A stretch of DNA of 64,000 nucleotides from Holothuria scabra (Eukaryota; Echinodermata; Holothuroidea; Aspidochirotida; Holothuriidae): NCBI GenBank assembly GCA_037179385.1, contig CM074196.1:32140486-32204485 (forward strand). Direction: 5' to 3'. A program made the translations under genes and the position numbers. Under the pieces are notes generated by a model. The model was not told where the DNA came from and did not search any database. It saw only the letters and a program-made list of their open reading frames with translations. Positions 45,701 through 57,639 of this stretch are shown here, one piece after another. Numbering within the stretch: position 1 is the first letter of the stretch; each line of letters opens with the position of its first letter.

Positions 45701-47178
45701 GCCGAAAAACAGAAAACGCTAAACTGTATTTAACGCAAAAGTTTCATGGAAAATAACAAAGCTCTGCGACACATTTGAGTGGAATGTGTTTTCATCATCC
45801 CTACTTCATACTGTAGTCTTGCGAAAATTGCCCGAAATGGTCAAATATTCGGGCAAAGCTTGAAAAAATGCTGGGATGTTTTCAGTTGCCAAATTAATTC
45901 AACGGACAGACAGGAAGGTGTTCAGGTGCCCAAAAGTTGCATGGCATTAAACCTACTCTAGAGCCAAATACGGGTATTGATTATGAAAATCGGGTAATTT
46001 TTTTTCGATATTTTAAAGATGCCGTGTAAGAATGTCTTCCCATAAGTCTGCTTGAAATTTCATTTATACACACCTTGTAATGTTAAAATAATAAAAATAT
46101 GCGAGACCATTTCATCGACCGGTAGTGATATATTTTATCTGGTAATTTTCTGATCAAATAGCGACTGCTTAGATCCCCCTATGAGCCTGGGAAATGTCGC
46201 AGGGGTCCGATTTTTCAAAATTTTCTGTAAGCCCAGTTTTTAGTTTCAAGTTAACTTTTTGCAAACGGAATCTCGAAATAGCGACTGCTTAGACCTCCTA
46301 TAAGCATAGGAAATGACATTTGTGACTGTCTGAAGGGTCAGATTTTTCAAAATTTCCCTCTACGTTTCGCCCCAACTTAATCTTATGGTGGTGCTCCACT
46401 TAGACCGCTTCATAGCAGAATTTAAGTCCCAAGTGAACATTTTTTGGAAAAGGAAACTCAAAATAGCGACTTCTAAGATCCCCCTATAAGCCAGGGAAAT
46501 GCCATTTTCAACTTTCTGAGGGGTGGGATATTTCAAAATTTTCTGTACGCTTAGCGCCAAGTAATGGTGGCGCTCCGCTATGCCTTTCTTTTTAGTCAAG
46601 AGTGAACGTTTATCTGCAAATGAAACTTAAAATAGCGACTGCTTGGATCCCCTTTATATGTCTTGTAAATGTCATTTTCGGCTGCCTGAGAGGTACAAAT
46701 ATTCAAATTTTCTGGACGCTCCGGGCCAACCAGTGGTGGCGCTCTGCTTTGACTGTCTTACGGGCAGAACTACATTTTTCGGGCAAAAATCTTCTGCTGC
46801 CAAATTGAAACACCTTTCTCAGGCGTGCACTGGAACAGCTGTTTGCAATATACAGCAGGATTCCTGATTTGCAATCCTAGCATGCATAGTGCAGTGGAGT
46901 CATGGACTGAGCTAATCAGTATCTCAAAATTGTGTTTGAATCTGAGAAAAATCGCACATTTTTCTCACCAGAATTAAGACAATTATACCTGGCAAATGCT
47001 ATTTCCAGTCATCTGGGAGGTGTTCAATTCCAAAATTTTCGTTGTACGCAAAACGATGGTGGCGCCTACGCTTAGAGAGTAAACTACAGCCCCCGCCCCT
47101 AGAAAAGTATCCAGTCCCCCAAAGCCCCCCCCCCTCCCCGCACACACACACACGAAAAATATCCTAGCTACGCCGCTG
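42791..47178. mobile_element. Foldback element F3: ~1.8-kb inverted arms with hAT-type ends
   Basis: The ends CAGTGGCGTAGTTAG (42791) and CTAGCTACGCCGCTG (47178) are inverted. Inverted similarity continues inward, for example GCCAACCAGTGGTGGCGC (46725) against CGCCACCACTGGTTGGCGC (43223). It reaches to about 44680 on the left and 45418 on the right, where TAATGGCTTTTTGCGCTGCC faces GGCAGCGCAAAAAGCTATTA. Each arm contains several roughly 175-bp subunits (GGATCCAAGCAGTCGC, GGCGCGGAGCGT...). The central ~0.74 kb is unpaired and holds a short minisatellite. No transposase was recognised. Confidence 0.8.
45192..45227. repeat. 9-bp minisatellite TGCGGTGGG x4
   Basis: Four exact copies of TGCGGTGGG lie in the unpaired centre of F3. 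Confidence 0.95.
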
Positions 47179-47188
47179 CCCTTCCTCT

Positions 47189-47492
47189 TATAGGCCCAGT
47201 TCTCTCAACAAAAACAGTACCAATTCTTCTAACCTCCTTACTGAAGCCCCTCCCTCAGTTGTCTCAAATTCATCCTCATCCAGATACGATCTCAGTTTAT
47301 AGCTTCAAGGTGAGAATAGAAAAACTCAATTTATGTAATCAAAACACTCTCAGTACCGTTCATGCTGTGCAATATAAGCTTTGGTACCTTGCATTGTTTG
47401 AATTAGCTGTCAATCAAAGAGCTGAGCCAATTGAGAATTTCGGTACCCCCGTACCAAAATTGTAGTTTAGGGTAAGAGAACGGGGCCTTTAA
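47189..47492 (+). mobile_element. Family B MITE, copy 3
   Basis: It starts TTATAGGCCCAGTTCTCTCA and ends GGGTAAGAGAACGGGGCCTTTAA. The internal AATTTCGGTACCCCCGTACC is identical to copy 2. It lies 10 bp after the right end of F3. Confidence 0.8.
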
Positions 47493-47504
47493 CTCCCCAC
47501 CCTC

Positions 47505-47640
47505 TCCGGCAAAGGGCCGTTCGCCGAAACCAAAACCTTCACTGCTTCCCGAAGAAGCTATTACGTCCACTGAAGGACAATACGTGACCAAGCTCACGGC
47601 CATCAGACCATTTGCATAATTGGTCTGTCATGTATGGCTC
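47505..47640 (+). repeat. Family D repeat arm
   Basis: GGCAAAGGGCCGTTCGCCGA, CTGCTTCCCGAAGAAGCTAT and TCAGACCATTTGCATAATTG match the inverted arms at 56605-56720 and 57262-57390. Only one arm is visible here. Confidence 0.6.
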
Positions 47641-48856
47641 CATTCTAGACTTGACGAAGAGAACCTACCAAATAATCTCATTAACAAGTAAAATATCTTA
47701 CCGAATGTTGATCAATCCAGCAATGCCGCAAATTTGCCCAGCCATTCTCAAATAGTTATAAATGACCAGACTCCAGAGAAAACTCCCTCAGCACGCCAAC
47801 TTTCTCGATGACACTTTTACCCAAAGGAGTATCAAGTTTTATCTTCTGCCAAAAACTGGAAAATAGTCCTCGTAATGTTCGAAACATATACTAAAGACAC
47901 GCCATTGACGACCAATCGTTTGCTTCACTACACATATAACGCCGCCCATTGGTCAACTAATCACTGTGCTGAGTGAATTATGGTTCAAGTTCAACACCGA
48001 GTTGGCATCAGAGTGAACAAGAAGCAAGAAGGGACAGGTGTATGAAGAACCGTAGTGAGTCAAGGGTCGGGGCTAGTCCGTGTTCTTGGGAACGCGACAA
48101 TACTAAAACAATAATTGACCTACTGCCTCACGTCTTCTAAAAAACCGCCCTCCTACATTTAGGCAAAGCAAAGATATGTCACCTCAGCCCTCTTTAAAAG
48201 TCAGTGAAAGTTACGTAGTAGTTGACTGAAGAAATGACATTTCACAGCAGCAGTGTGCAATTTTTTCAAAAAACGGACCGTTCATGCTTTTGTGACCGAG
48301 GTAACTCCATGCTGTGACCAGACCATCTGGGGGGCGTAGGATGGCAGTCAGATGGTTAAATTAAGGCGACCTCTCACCATCTGTGTTAGCTCCATGCTTA
48401 TTTCAACGCCAACAAAACTCGTATCTTCCACAGTACAACAATGAACAACCAAGTTTTCCAGATGAAATCGTTTGCTACTTTCAAAACCTTCCATTGTCTT
48501 AGTCTTCACACACTTAGGTTAACCGCAAATCTCTGCATGTCCTCCGCTACAACAAAGCACACGAATACACAACAACAGCGTTAAAACACACCCATACTTT
48601 ACAGCACAAAATACCACTGGAGTATCAGGTTACAAAAGCCACACACGAAGGAATACTACACTTGGCCAGATAGTTACCACAGACCACTTGTAAATAAATA
48701 GTACAAGGCAGACCGAATTTTCACAGCTAGTCATTCAACAAATTCAAATCGCAAATCCCCGCACAAACGTTACGCAGACTAACATACTCAATGCTTACAC
48801 CTCAAAATAGAGGGCGGAATTTTTAAACTACTTTTCCAACATAGGATACCTTATCC
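47641..48856. other. No recognised gene or element
   Basis: No domain, exon or terminal repeats could be supported. Confidence 0.45.
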
Positions 48857-49210
48857 CAGCATTTCTCAAACTTTTTTAGACTACCACCTCTTACACTACC
48901 TTGAACTGTCCCAATACTGCCCTTCCTTACCCCTAATCCAAACAGATCAAAAAACAAAAAAGGACGGAGTTATCGAATTTTTAACGTCATTTTTTGGATA
49001 ATTGTGGTCACAAAATTTACCTGTTGTATAACCAGGCCCCCAGATCGCTAATCACATGGATGTATCAGAATCGCCAAGGACCCCCTCCCCCCCCCCCCAA
49101 AAAAAAAAAATCACTCCCCTTATTTCTCATGTACCGTAATCGGTAGCGTCCACCTAAGACTTCCGAACTCCACCTGGACACGGTACGAACCACTTTGAGA
49201 AACACTCATG
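48857..49210. mobile_element. hAT-type MITE, TTTCTCAAA termini
   Basis: The left end CAGCATTTCTCAAAC and the right end CTTTGAGAAACACTCATG are inverted and resemble the CAGTGNTTCTCAAAC termini of hAT MITEs. The flanks CCTTATCC (48849-48856) and CCTTATTC (49211-49218) match at 7 of 8 bases. A C-run and A-run lie at 49081-49111. Confidence 0.75.
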
Positions 49211-49689
49211 CCTTATTCATCACGTTCACCTTTGAGTTTGTAAACGCTAAAATTAAATGCCCTTCTCATTTAAATTTCCTTGAAAATTACGTTAATAAAC
49301 TGACCTTCTTCGAATTAAAAACAAGATGCAGAAGATCAAACAAAGAAGAATTCTTTTAAACGACAATTTTTCATCTCCAAAACTAGGTTCATTTGCTAAA
49401 TCTACTTATAACATAATTCCACACCTAGACATACTCGGCATAATATGAAGTTGGAACGTTGTTGCAAAATTTCATTGTCAAAGCAGAGCAGAGAGAGGTC
49501 CTTTACAGACTGAGCCAAACGCCCACTGCATTTAACTAAGGCAACAGTTTGTTCGAAGAATAGATCATCGTAGTCGGCAAGAGGGTACTTATCGAGTATA
49601 AACCTTAACCAGTCAAAGACTAAATGGATCCTCAATCCTGCCTATTCTCGCCAAGCCAGAGGTTCATAACCGAATCCTAACTTTCCCAA
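49211..49689. other. No recognised gene or element
   Basis: A 77-codon minus-strand frame (49402-49635) has no family signature or splice context. Confidence 0.4.
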
Positions 49690-50000
49690 AAGAAATAACC
49701 CCACCTATAGAGGGCCCGTATCTTGGCTCATAAGGGGCCCATATAATTTTGCACCCGGAATTAATAAACTCTCATATGGGCCACTCACACAATCCGTATG
49801 ACCCATATGGAATAATCTTGGGTCTCATATTAACAACTTATATATAGGAAAAATAAAAAATAAACCCCATAATAGCCCTCAAGCATGTGGGCTACCAACA
49901 TACGCCCCTTATTAATTCCAGTTACAAAATTAAATGGGTCCCATATGAGTTTACCCATGTGGAGCCCATGTAGGTTTACTACCTGGGGATAAACGGTACT
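49690..50000. repeat. Dispersed CCCATATG / CATATGGG motif cluster
   Basis: GCCCATATAA, TCATATGGGCC, GACCCATATGG, CATGTGGGC, TCCCATATGAG and GCCCATGTAGG recur on both strands within 310 bp. This suggests a degenerate palindromic repeat. No terminal repeats could be fixed. Confidence 0.45.
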
Positions 50001-50280
50001 ATATAAAACTTCCTGCATAGCGTAGCTAATGTAATTCCTGATCATTTGTAAATTTCTGTGAAAATTTTTAGAAATGCGGAAAAATACTCTATTTGAATAT
50101 GCCCTGTAATAATATAAGTTATTATCCCAAACATTGACCAGAGAAGCGGGGATGAAAGGGGTCTTCCATCAAGTTTTGAACACGATCAAACAAACGTAAT
50201 ACAACAAAAAAAAAAAACTGCAAACCAAATGACGGTACCGCAACTTGTCTAGCAGTCTAGACGTGTGTCTTGTTATTAAA

Positions 50281-50575
50281 GTGTACCTCAAGTCGAGAAA
50301 TTCAAAAATATAAATTAAAGAATATTAAAAATGAATTCTAACAGTCCAACTCCCATCTTCATAGGACATTCTCGAGCCGAGGTATAAAATGTTGAAGTTT
50401 ATTCACTCAAATTAAAATGGTTTATTGTACAATAATTTGTGATATCATTGTTGTAATACTCAAATTACAATCTTTGTATTTCTTTGTTTTTCTGAAAGTT
50501 ACTTCACCCTTGTACGACCCCTTGTGGGGTGATGCAATTAGTTAAGTCCTCTCTGTACAACATGCTTTGCAAGCA
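50281..50575 (+). mobile_element. Family C MITE, left part (split by LINE)
   Basis: The terminus GTGTACCTCAAGT (50281) and the arm AATGAATTCTAACAGTCCAA mirror the right end at 54952-55088. The sequence stops matching the intact copy (13541-13983) after ATGCTTTGCAAGCA at 50575, where LINE-associated sequence begins. Confidence 0.85.
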
Positions 50576-53500
50576 TTCTGCAACCTTCTGCCTGTCTGAA
50601 TAGTTTTTCGCTATTTACTGTTGATAATCTTACATGTATTGTCTGCAATCCATTCAAGCATAATGTTTCCTATTGGGAAAATGCTCGTAATCCATTCTTT
50701 TCAGATCATGAGCCTTCATACCTTAATAGTAATATTGGTAAATGTACTTACTATGACTACAATGCTATAAATGAAATGTTACAATGTTCTGTAAATAATC
50801 GTTTGTCTTTCTGTCATGTCAACGCTGGATCTTTGATCAGCAATTTTGACAAATTACAAATCTCCCTTAATTCAATTAATAATTTATTTACAGCCATTGT
50901 ATAACTGAAAATTGGTTCCGGGATAATGATACAATGTATTCTTTGTATAATCTGCAGGGTTACAAGATTGAATATTCCTCTAGGGTTGGAAGGGGTGGTG
51001 GTGTTGCTCTTTATATCAATGATAATTACGAGTATCGTGTCAGACCAGACTTGAGTGTATTCTTAGAAGGGGTCCTTGAATCTATTTTTATTGAGCTATT
51101 GACATCTCCCCATTCTTCTGTACTGGTTGGAGTGATTTATTGCCCAATAGGTATTAATTCTGATGTTATAGAAAAGTTGACTCCGGTTTTCGAATCTATT
51201 GAAGCATCCCGCAAGGGTTGTGTTCTAATGGGTGATTTTAATTGCAACTTAATGAATACGGATGGTGGTGACACTACTAAGCTTATGAATTTGGTATTTT
51301 CTAACGCTTTCGAAATTCTCCACACCCTTCCTACCAGAGTCACTGCAAATTCAGCTACTCTTCTTGATATCATGTTAACCAATATTAATCAATCATGTAT
51401 ACCCCTGGAATTCTGGTAGACGATATTTCTGATCATTTTCCCGTTTTTACTATTATTGATTCATCTTGCTAGCGAAAAATAAGGAATACTGAATCATACT
51501 GTAGGAAGTTTACCCAACGTAACATCTCACATTTTTATGATGTAATTTCAAAGGAGAATTGGCAAAATGTGTATCTTGAAAACCATGTTGAGGATGCCTT
51601 TAATAAATTTGTTTCCATCTTTCTTCGGCACTTTGATAATTGCTTCCCAAATTCTCCCAATCGTAAGAATGATTTTAATAATAGTACAAGCCAGTTTTGG
51701 ATGTCAACAGGCATTGCAAACTCTTGCAAAACTATAAGCTATACAAGAAGTATGTTCAAAAACGAACTATTGAGAGTTTTACTGCTTACAAAGTTTTCCG
51801 CAATCGCTTAACCTCTGTTATTAGAGTTGCAAAGAGATTTTATTACAATGAAATGTTTGATAACTGTAAGAATGACATCAAGAAAACATGGTCTTCCATT
51901 AATTCAATTATTCATGGCAAGGATAAGGATAAGCCAATTGAGGAAATAAGTCACAATGGTGCCACTATCCGTGACTCCCTTGGTATTGGTAATGCGTTTA
52001 ACGATTTCTTTACTTCTGTTGGTACAAGAATTCAAAGCAGTATTCCTGAGGTTTCCACTACCTCCTTTGGTCATTATCTCAGCTCTCCAAATCCAAACTC
52101 TATGTACCTTGAAACTACCAACCATGACGAAGTTTTCCGGATTATCTTAAGTCTTAAAAACTCGGCTGCAGGTCCTGATGAAATACCTCCAAGAGTGGTA
52201 AAAGCTGTTGCTCCTCTGATAAGTGATCCTTTAGTACACGTATGTAATCTATCGCTTCAGCAGGGTATTGTTCCCAAAGCTCTCAAAATTGCCCGTGTTA
52301 TTCCTGTATTTAAGAACGGAAATAGGAACGCTGTAAGTAATTATAGGCCTATATCTGTATTACCATGTTTTTCCAAAATTATTGAGAAGTTAATGTTTCA
52401 TATGCATAGATTGTATAATTTTTTAGTTAAGTTTGACATGCTGTATGATTTTCAGTTTGGTTTCCTTCTAGGTCGCTCAACCACACATGCTCTTTTAAAT
52501 TTTACCGATTTGTTGACCAATGCTTTTGAAAAGAAACTTTTTGTTTCTGGAACTTTTCTAGACCTCTCCAAGGCATTTGATTGTCTACATCATAAAACAC
52601 TTCTAAGTAAATTATCCTACTACGGCGTCCGAGGTGTTATACTCAATTGGTTTAGGAATTATTTATGCGATAGAAAACAATTCGTAGTTGTTCGTTATGT
52701 ATACATTCAAATTACCTACCTATTAATTGTGGTGTCCCCCAGGGCTCCATTCTTGGGCCTCTTCTCTTTATTATCTACATTAATGATCTATGTAAGTCCA
52801 GTGACAAGTTACACTTTATATTGTACGCCGATGATACTAATATTTTCTGTTCGCATGAAGATTCTAAGACTTTAATGGATATTGTTAGCAATGAATTATT
52901 AAAAGTACGTACATGGTTCTGTGCAAATAAGTTATTACTGAATGTAAACAAAACTGCATCGATTTTTTTCAGTACTCCTAATAGGCTGCCAGACCCTTCC
53001 ATCCGTAGCATTGAATTCTGTGGCACTGAGGTCCCGCTTTGTAATTCGGCTAAGTTCCTCGGTGTCTTCATTGACAGTCACCTCACTTGGAGTGATCACA
53101 TTCAGGCCATTTCTAAAACCATCTCAAAGAACGTTGGAATTAAAGCTCGGCTACGCCACTATCTTCCTCGTAAAATCCTGCTTACTCTGTATAACAGTCT
53201 GATTTATCCACAATTATCCTATTGTGCTCTACTATGGGGTGGCACGTATTGTTCCAGAATTTACCCTCTCTTAGTTCTTCAGAAGAAAGCTCTTCGTCTT
53301 ATAGCTAATTATCATCCGTCTCAAACTTCGTGTGAATTGTTTACAAAATTCAACATTCTCCATGTATACGATATTCATCGCCATCAAACTGGTATTTTTG
53401 TGTACTCCTGGTGTAACAATATTCTGCTAAATATCTTCAAATCCATGTTTCACTTTCGACATGAGACACACACACACTTTACACGTTCCATGAATTCTCT

Positions 53501-54170
53501 TTCTACTCCCTCATTTAGGCTGACATCTTCGCAGCAAACAATTCGTTTTACTGGACCCAATCTTTGGAACTCCCTCCCACTTAAAATCCAACGGTGTCAC
53601 TCCTTAAACCTATTTAAGAAATCCCTAAAACTTTTTCTGATGAGTAAACGTAACTGACTCTTCTTCCCAGTCTCCCTTCTTCCCAGTTTCCTCTCTCTGA
53701 TTTTCCTGTTGTTTTTTTTTTCTCTCTCTTTCCTTTTGTTAACTCTGTTTTTGTTTTTGTTTGTTTTTTTTTTTTTTTGTTCGGAGGGCTCTTTCACAAG
53801 CTCTATGGAGCTTTTCTGCACTCTTAAAACGTTGGTTAAAAAAATTCACCAACACTGGTCACGTATGTCAAATACCTGAAATTGGTTAAATTTTCCCCAA
53901 TATGTGTTGTTTATTTGGTTACCCCACAGGCTGTTTACCCAATAAAATGGTAAAAAACCTCTTGGATAACCCATTAATCAACAATTATTGGGTAAAATTT
54001 AACCAATTTCACGTATTTGACATACGTAACCAGTGTTGGTGAATTTTTTTAACCAATTTTTTAAGAGTGTGGGTTTCCTCCTGAGTTTCTCTTTAGCTTT
54101 GTTTCGTTGTCTTATTTTTTGAATTGTGTTGTAAATCCAGAGAATGACTCAAATAAATGTTGTCGAACAC
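50576..54170 (+). pseudogene. Jockey/CR1-superfamily non-LTR retrotransposon (endonuclease plus reverse transcriptase), frameshifted
   Basis: An AP-endonuclease domain spans about 50800-51460: FCHVNAGSL entry, GRGGGVALYI, MGDFNCNL and ATLLDIMLTN, the last in the usual place before the His motif ISDHFPVF. A connecting region follows (51500-51810). Reverse transcriptase continues at 51697-53657 with [57 protein letters not shown] (after a frameshift near 52735), the YADD box at 52824-52835, and the thumb/C-terminal KFLGVFIDSHLTWSDHI. The stop is at 53655-53657. Frame breaks near 50905, 51415, 51700 and 52735 inactivate it. The 3' UTR is pyrimidine-rich with an AATAAA-like end near 54153. ORF1 is absent, so it is 5'-truncated. 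It would copy itself by target-primed reverse transcription. Confidence 0.9.
53819..54069. mobile_element. 251-bp MITE nested in the LINE 3' UTR
   Basis: CACTCTTAAAACGTTGGTTA at the left and its inverse TAACCAATTTTTTAAGAGTG at the right begin nearly identical inverted arms of about 80 bp. These include ATTCACCAACACTGGT and CGTATGTCAAATAC. The high arm identity suggests recent activity. Target duplication is unclear (possibly 2 bp). Confidence 0.85.
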
Positions 54171-54835
54171 AACAGGTGAACCTCTTATTTCGGATAGAAG
54201 TCTCTAATCTAGCAAAATTCAGTGTGATTTTACTTCTGTCATAATGGTCAAAATATGTAATTGTCGAATCGCTATACGAATGTGTGATGTGCTCGTGTCG
54301 ATATTTTGCATTTGAAATCATTTATTTCTCAAAAAGTTGCATGCAGACTGTGCACCGAGACATTTTCCCTGAAATGTGTAAGCCTGCCAGGCTGGTCATT
54401 CACTAAAGATTAAAAATTTCATTAAAACATAGTAGGGAACGATTCTTCTTCTTCAAATTCCTAATTGTTCTGCTCCTTCATTACCACACTTACCACCCAA
54501 TGCCCTCGAACAATCGACATAATCATGGAGACAGATAAATAATGTAAGTTTGATATGCAAGTGAAAAAAGAACATCAACGTTACTGCAAGCGCGCGGATC
54601 GCCCGAAAATTTTGGGCATTTGCAAAGTATAAACGTGTAATTATTGATACAGAAATCGATTGTAATCGGTAGAGCACATCTTTCATAACCTACATTTAAA
54701 GTATTTTTGGTAGTACTTGACTTCTAAGTTTCAGGTCACAAAAAGTGTGGGGCGGACTTTAACGTTAGTGTCCCCTCCAATTAAAAACGTGGGGGACATG
54801 TCCCCCTGCCCCCGCCACATAATCGACGCCCATGT
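54171..54835. other. Unassigned sequence between the LINE end and MITE resumption
   Basis: No gene. It is absent from the intact family C copy, so it either arrived with the LINE or is a further insertion. Confidence 0.45.
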
Positions 54836-55088
54836 ATGCAAATAAATAGGAAGTGTTTACGGTCTCAAAACATTTTTAATTTCAAAGGGAAACAAAACAG
54901 TTAATGTGAGTCGTACAACAACGCAGTCACAAATTATTAAGCAATGGACTAATTTGTCTTACGTGAATAAAGTTTAACATTTTATTCCTCGGCTCAATAA
55001 TGTTCTATGAAGATGGGAGTTGGACTCTTAGAATTCATTTTTCATGTTGTATTGTATATATTTTTGAATTTTAACTTGAAGTACACTG
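54836..55088 (+). mobile_element. Family C MITE, right part
   Basis: It resumes with TGCAAATAAATAGGAAGTGT, matching the intact copy after its GCAAGCAAACAGGAAGTG. It ends with the inverted arm through ACTTGAAGTACACT (55088). TGCAA is present at both insertion edges and may be the LINE target duplication. Confidence 0.85.
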
Positions 55089-55544
55089 TAAACCACCCGG
55101 CCTCCCTAGTCCTATGATGAAGAACTATAAAAAATGAAAGAAGTTGGCTAAGAAAAGGCCAACATTACCGTGACACTAGGACGGCAAAAAGACTTGCAAC
55201 TTGTCAAAACGTATTTTTTTAGTTTTGAAGGACTTTAGTCTGGAATCGAATTCCAGTCCAGTGTCAAGTGGGAAAAGCCCCAGTCGAATTTATCGGCAGC
55301 AACACAATTCCAAAAGAAAAAAGTTGCGCATTGACAGAAACATGTCAAAACTGAATTCAGACGAGATCTCGGGGTTTATCAATTTGTGTTGTATGAGTTT
55401 GTCTTAATTGAAATCATGGCCAATGGATTACTCAGAATAACCAGGGTGTTGGAACTCCCTGGAATAACGCATTTCATGAAGCTACCTGCGGCTACGGCAT
55501 GGGATATAGCCAAGCTGACCTTTTGACTATTTGACCTTGTTAAA
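55089..55544. other. No recognised gene or element
   Basis: Short open frames only (55201-55407), without domain signatures. Confidence 0.45.
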
Positions 55545-55900
55545 TAGTTACAGGTAGCCAACCAGCCAGCTAGCCAGTCAGTCAGCCATTCACATGCCCT
55601 CTAGAATCAAAAGAGTTAAACTCTGTTCAAACAGAGTGTCTAGAATGATCGCTTAATTCACCCAAAATGGAGTGAAATCTCACTCCCAATAGAGCAATAT
55701 TTTTTCTACGTTGTTAAAATATCGCTCTATCTGGGATGAATTTTTACACCCCTTCCGGTCCCTCGTAATTAGGAGGAACATTCTGAGGGCACCTCTCTTA
55801 GATAAAATTTCACTCTTTTGATTTTAGAGTGCAGTCGGCCGTCGGCCAGTCAGTCAGTCGGTTGGTCAGTCAGTCAATCAGTCAGTCAGTTAAGTTTTCA
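55545..55900. repeat. CAGT/CAGC-type simple repeat split by a 232-bp MITE
   Basis: CAGCCAGCTAGCCAGTCAGT lies before and CAGTCAGTCAGTCGGTTGGT after an insertion at 55599-55830. The insertion has termini CTCTAGAATCAAAAGAGT and ACTCTTTTGATTTTAGAGT (imperfect inverse). The MITE interior contains AGAGCGATATT-type inverted pieces around 55700. Confidence 0.65.
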
Positions 55901-56391
55901 CGCCTCAACTGACTTGTATCCCCCTGTTTAATGTAGAGGTACCAAGGGCCCTTTTCCAGTGGTGCGACACTGGATTGTGTTCCTTTAATTACTTCCATTG
56001 CTTATGCGAATCACCTCAGGACAAAGGATCACTTATTTCTTAACCTGAAGTCATCCCGTCATGCATCAATAACTACTGGTTGTATAAATGGTGGTGAAAT
56101 TGAACGATTTCGAAGTTTTTTTTATTTATTTACATCGCGAGGACCGAAGACTAAAAGACAATTTCTGAGATTTTCCATATAAATTAAGCATGTCCTTTAA
56201 CATGTTGACTTGACCGTTAAAGTAAGGAGTTTAATGCAAAGTTCGACAAATTGGCAAATTATTCACTTTAACAGGAAATTTTCGGAGATTCTGCAATTTG
56301 AAGTTAACAATTTATGTTGCAAATGCAAGCCATGTAGGCCGAAGTTCGCCACATTTCAACTTGTCAAGTGATAGCCACGCCCTTTCGGGGC

Positions 56392-56538
56392 GATGCGCAC
56401 TGTTAAACAAGAAATTTGCCAACTGGCTATCGATAACCTTAATCCCTAACTCTTATCCCTAACCCGAACAAAGAATACAATCAATACGATACAAAGGCAA
56501 CAGCCAATCAAGAAACACTTTGTTTAACAGTGCGCATC
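56392..56538. mobile_element. 147-bp MITE, GATGCGCACTGTTAAACAA termini
   Basis: GATGCGCACTGTTAAACAA (56392-56410) is inverted exactly at the right end, TTGTTTAACAGTGCGCATC. The interior has telomere-like CCCTAA words (AATCCCTAACTCTTATCCCT then AACCC). Confidence 0.75.
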
Positions 56539-56604
56539 TACCCCAAATTTCACAAGTGCCCCTCTAACATGTCAATTTTTAATGTGACCTTAAACGCTTC
56601 TCTT

Positions 56605-57390
56605 AATGGTCTTACTTAAACTGCTTCCCAAAGGAGTTGCGTCCACTGAAGAACAACACTTTACTAACCTCACTGATGTCAGACCATTTACATCATTCGT
56701 CTTCACATTACATCGACTGAGCTTTCTTCCTCTATTTGTGGATTCGTCCTAGAAATCCATTGGGAACACATCCTACGACACCTTTGAACTCCTTGCGTTT
56801 TTGAAGACTAAAAATTGCCAAAAAATAACATCTCACTAATGATGTTGTTATTTATTCGACACAAACTCAATATTTAATCATGCCCTCTTTAATTCTAGTT
56901 CAAAGTTTGCAGTGGTCTGCAATTTAATATTTATACGAACAAAGCAACCACTCGCAAGGAGACTTAACAAGCGGACTCTAATGAAAGATCTGTGCTTGAC
57001 ACGGAGGATGGAGAGAGAACAGGCCTTGACAATGACGTATACGTAAATATACGCTATAAACGACCGTACTGTTATCCGTTTCCATACACGTCATACATAG
57101 TATCAAACATCTGCGTTTGTATATTGGATTAATGGACCTAAGTTTTGGCATCCCAGTTCGCGTCCCTACAAAATTAATTGCTGGGATGCAAAACCTTAAA
57201 TTCTGTGACAACAACTGTTTGTTATTTGTGGACGTACGAAGCGTTTTCAAATGCATTTTCTACCAGGCATGACAGACCAATAATGTAAATGGTCTGAAGG
57301 CCTTGAGGTTGGTCAAGTGTTGTCCTTAAGTGAACGTATAGCTTCTTCGGGAAGCGGTTCAAGTTTGGTTTCGACGAACGGCCCTTTGCC
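56605..57390. mobile_element. Family D element with inverted arms
   Basis: The left arm 56605-56720 (CTGCTTCCCAAAGGAGTTGC, TCAGACCATTTACATCATTC) is the inverse of the right arm 57262-57390 (GTAAATGGTCTGAAGGCCTT, AGCTTCTTCGGGAAGCGGTT). The interior is about 540 bp without coding potential. A third arm lies at 47505. Confidence 0.65.
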
Positions 57391-57639
57391 ATAGGGTCGG
57401 GAGGACTTTGGGAAAAGTAAATTTTATAACTTCCATCCATGTGAAAATTTGAGGGCTCTGCCCCTAAGCCCAAAAGGACACGATTCCCCTCATGCAATGC
57501 CTTTATCTATTGTTGATTACACTTATTTTTATCGTAGAGAACAAATTTATCGTCCACACATGCAATGCTAAATTATTACCCTTTTTTCTCCCCACAGTTA
57601 GTATATTTAGCTAAGCTAGATTTGTTTTACGACTTATTT

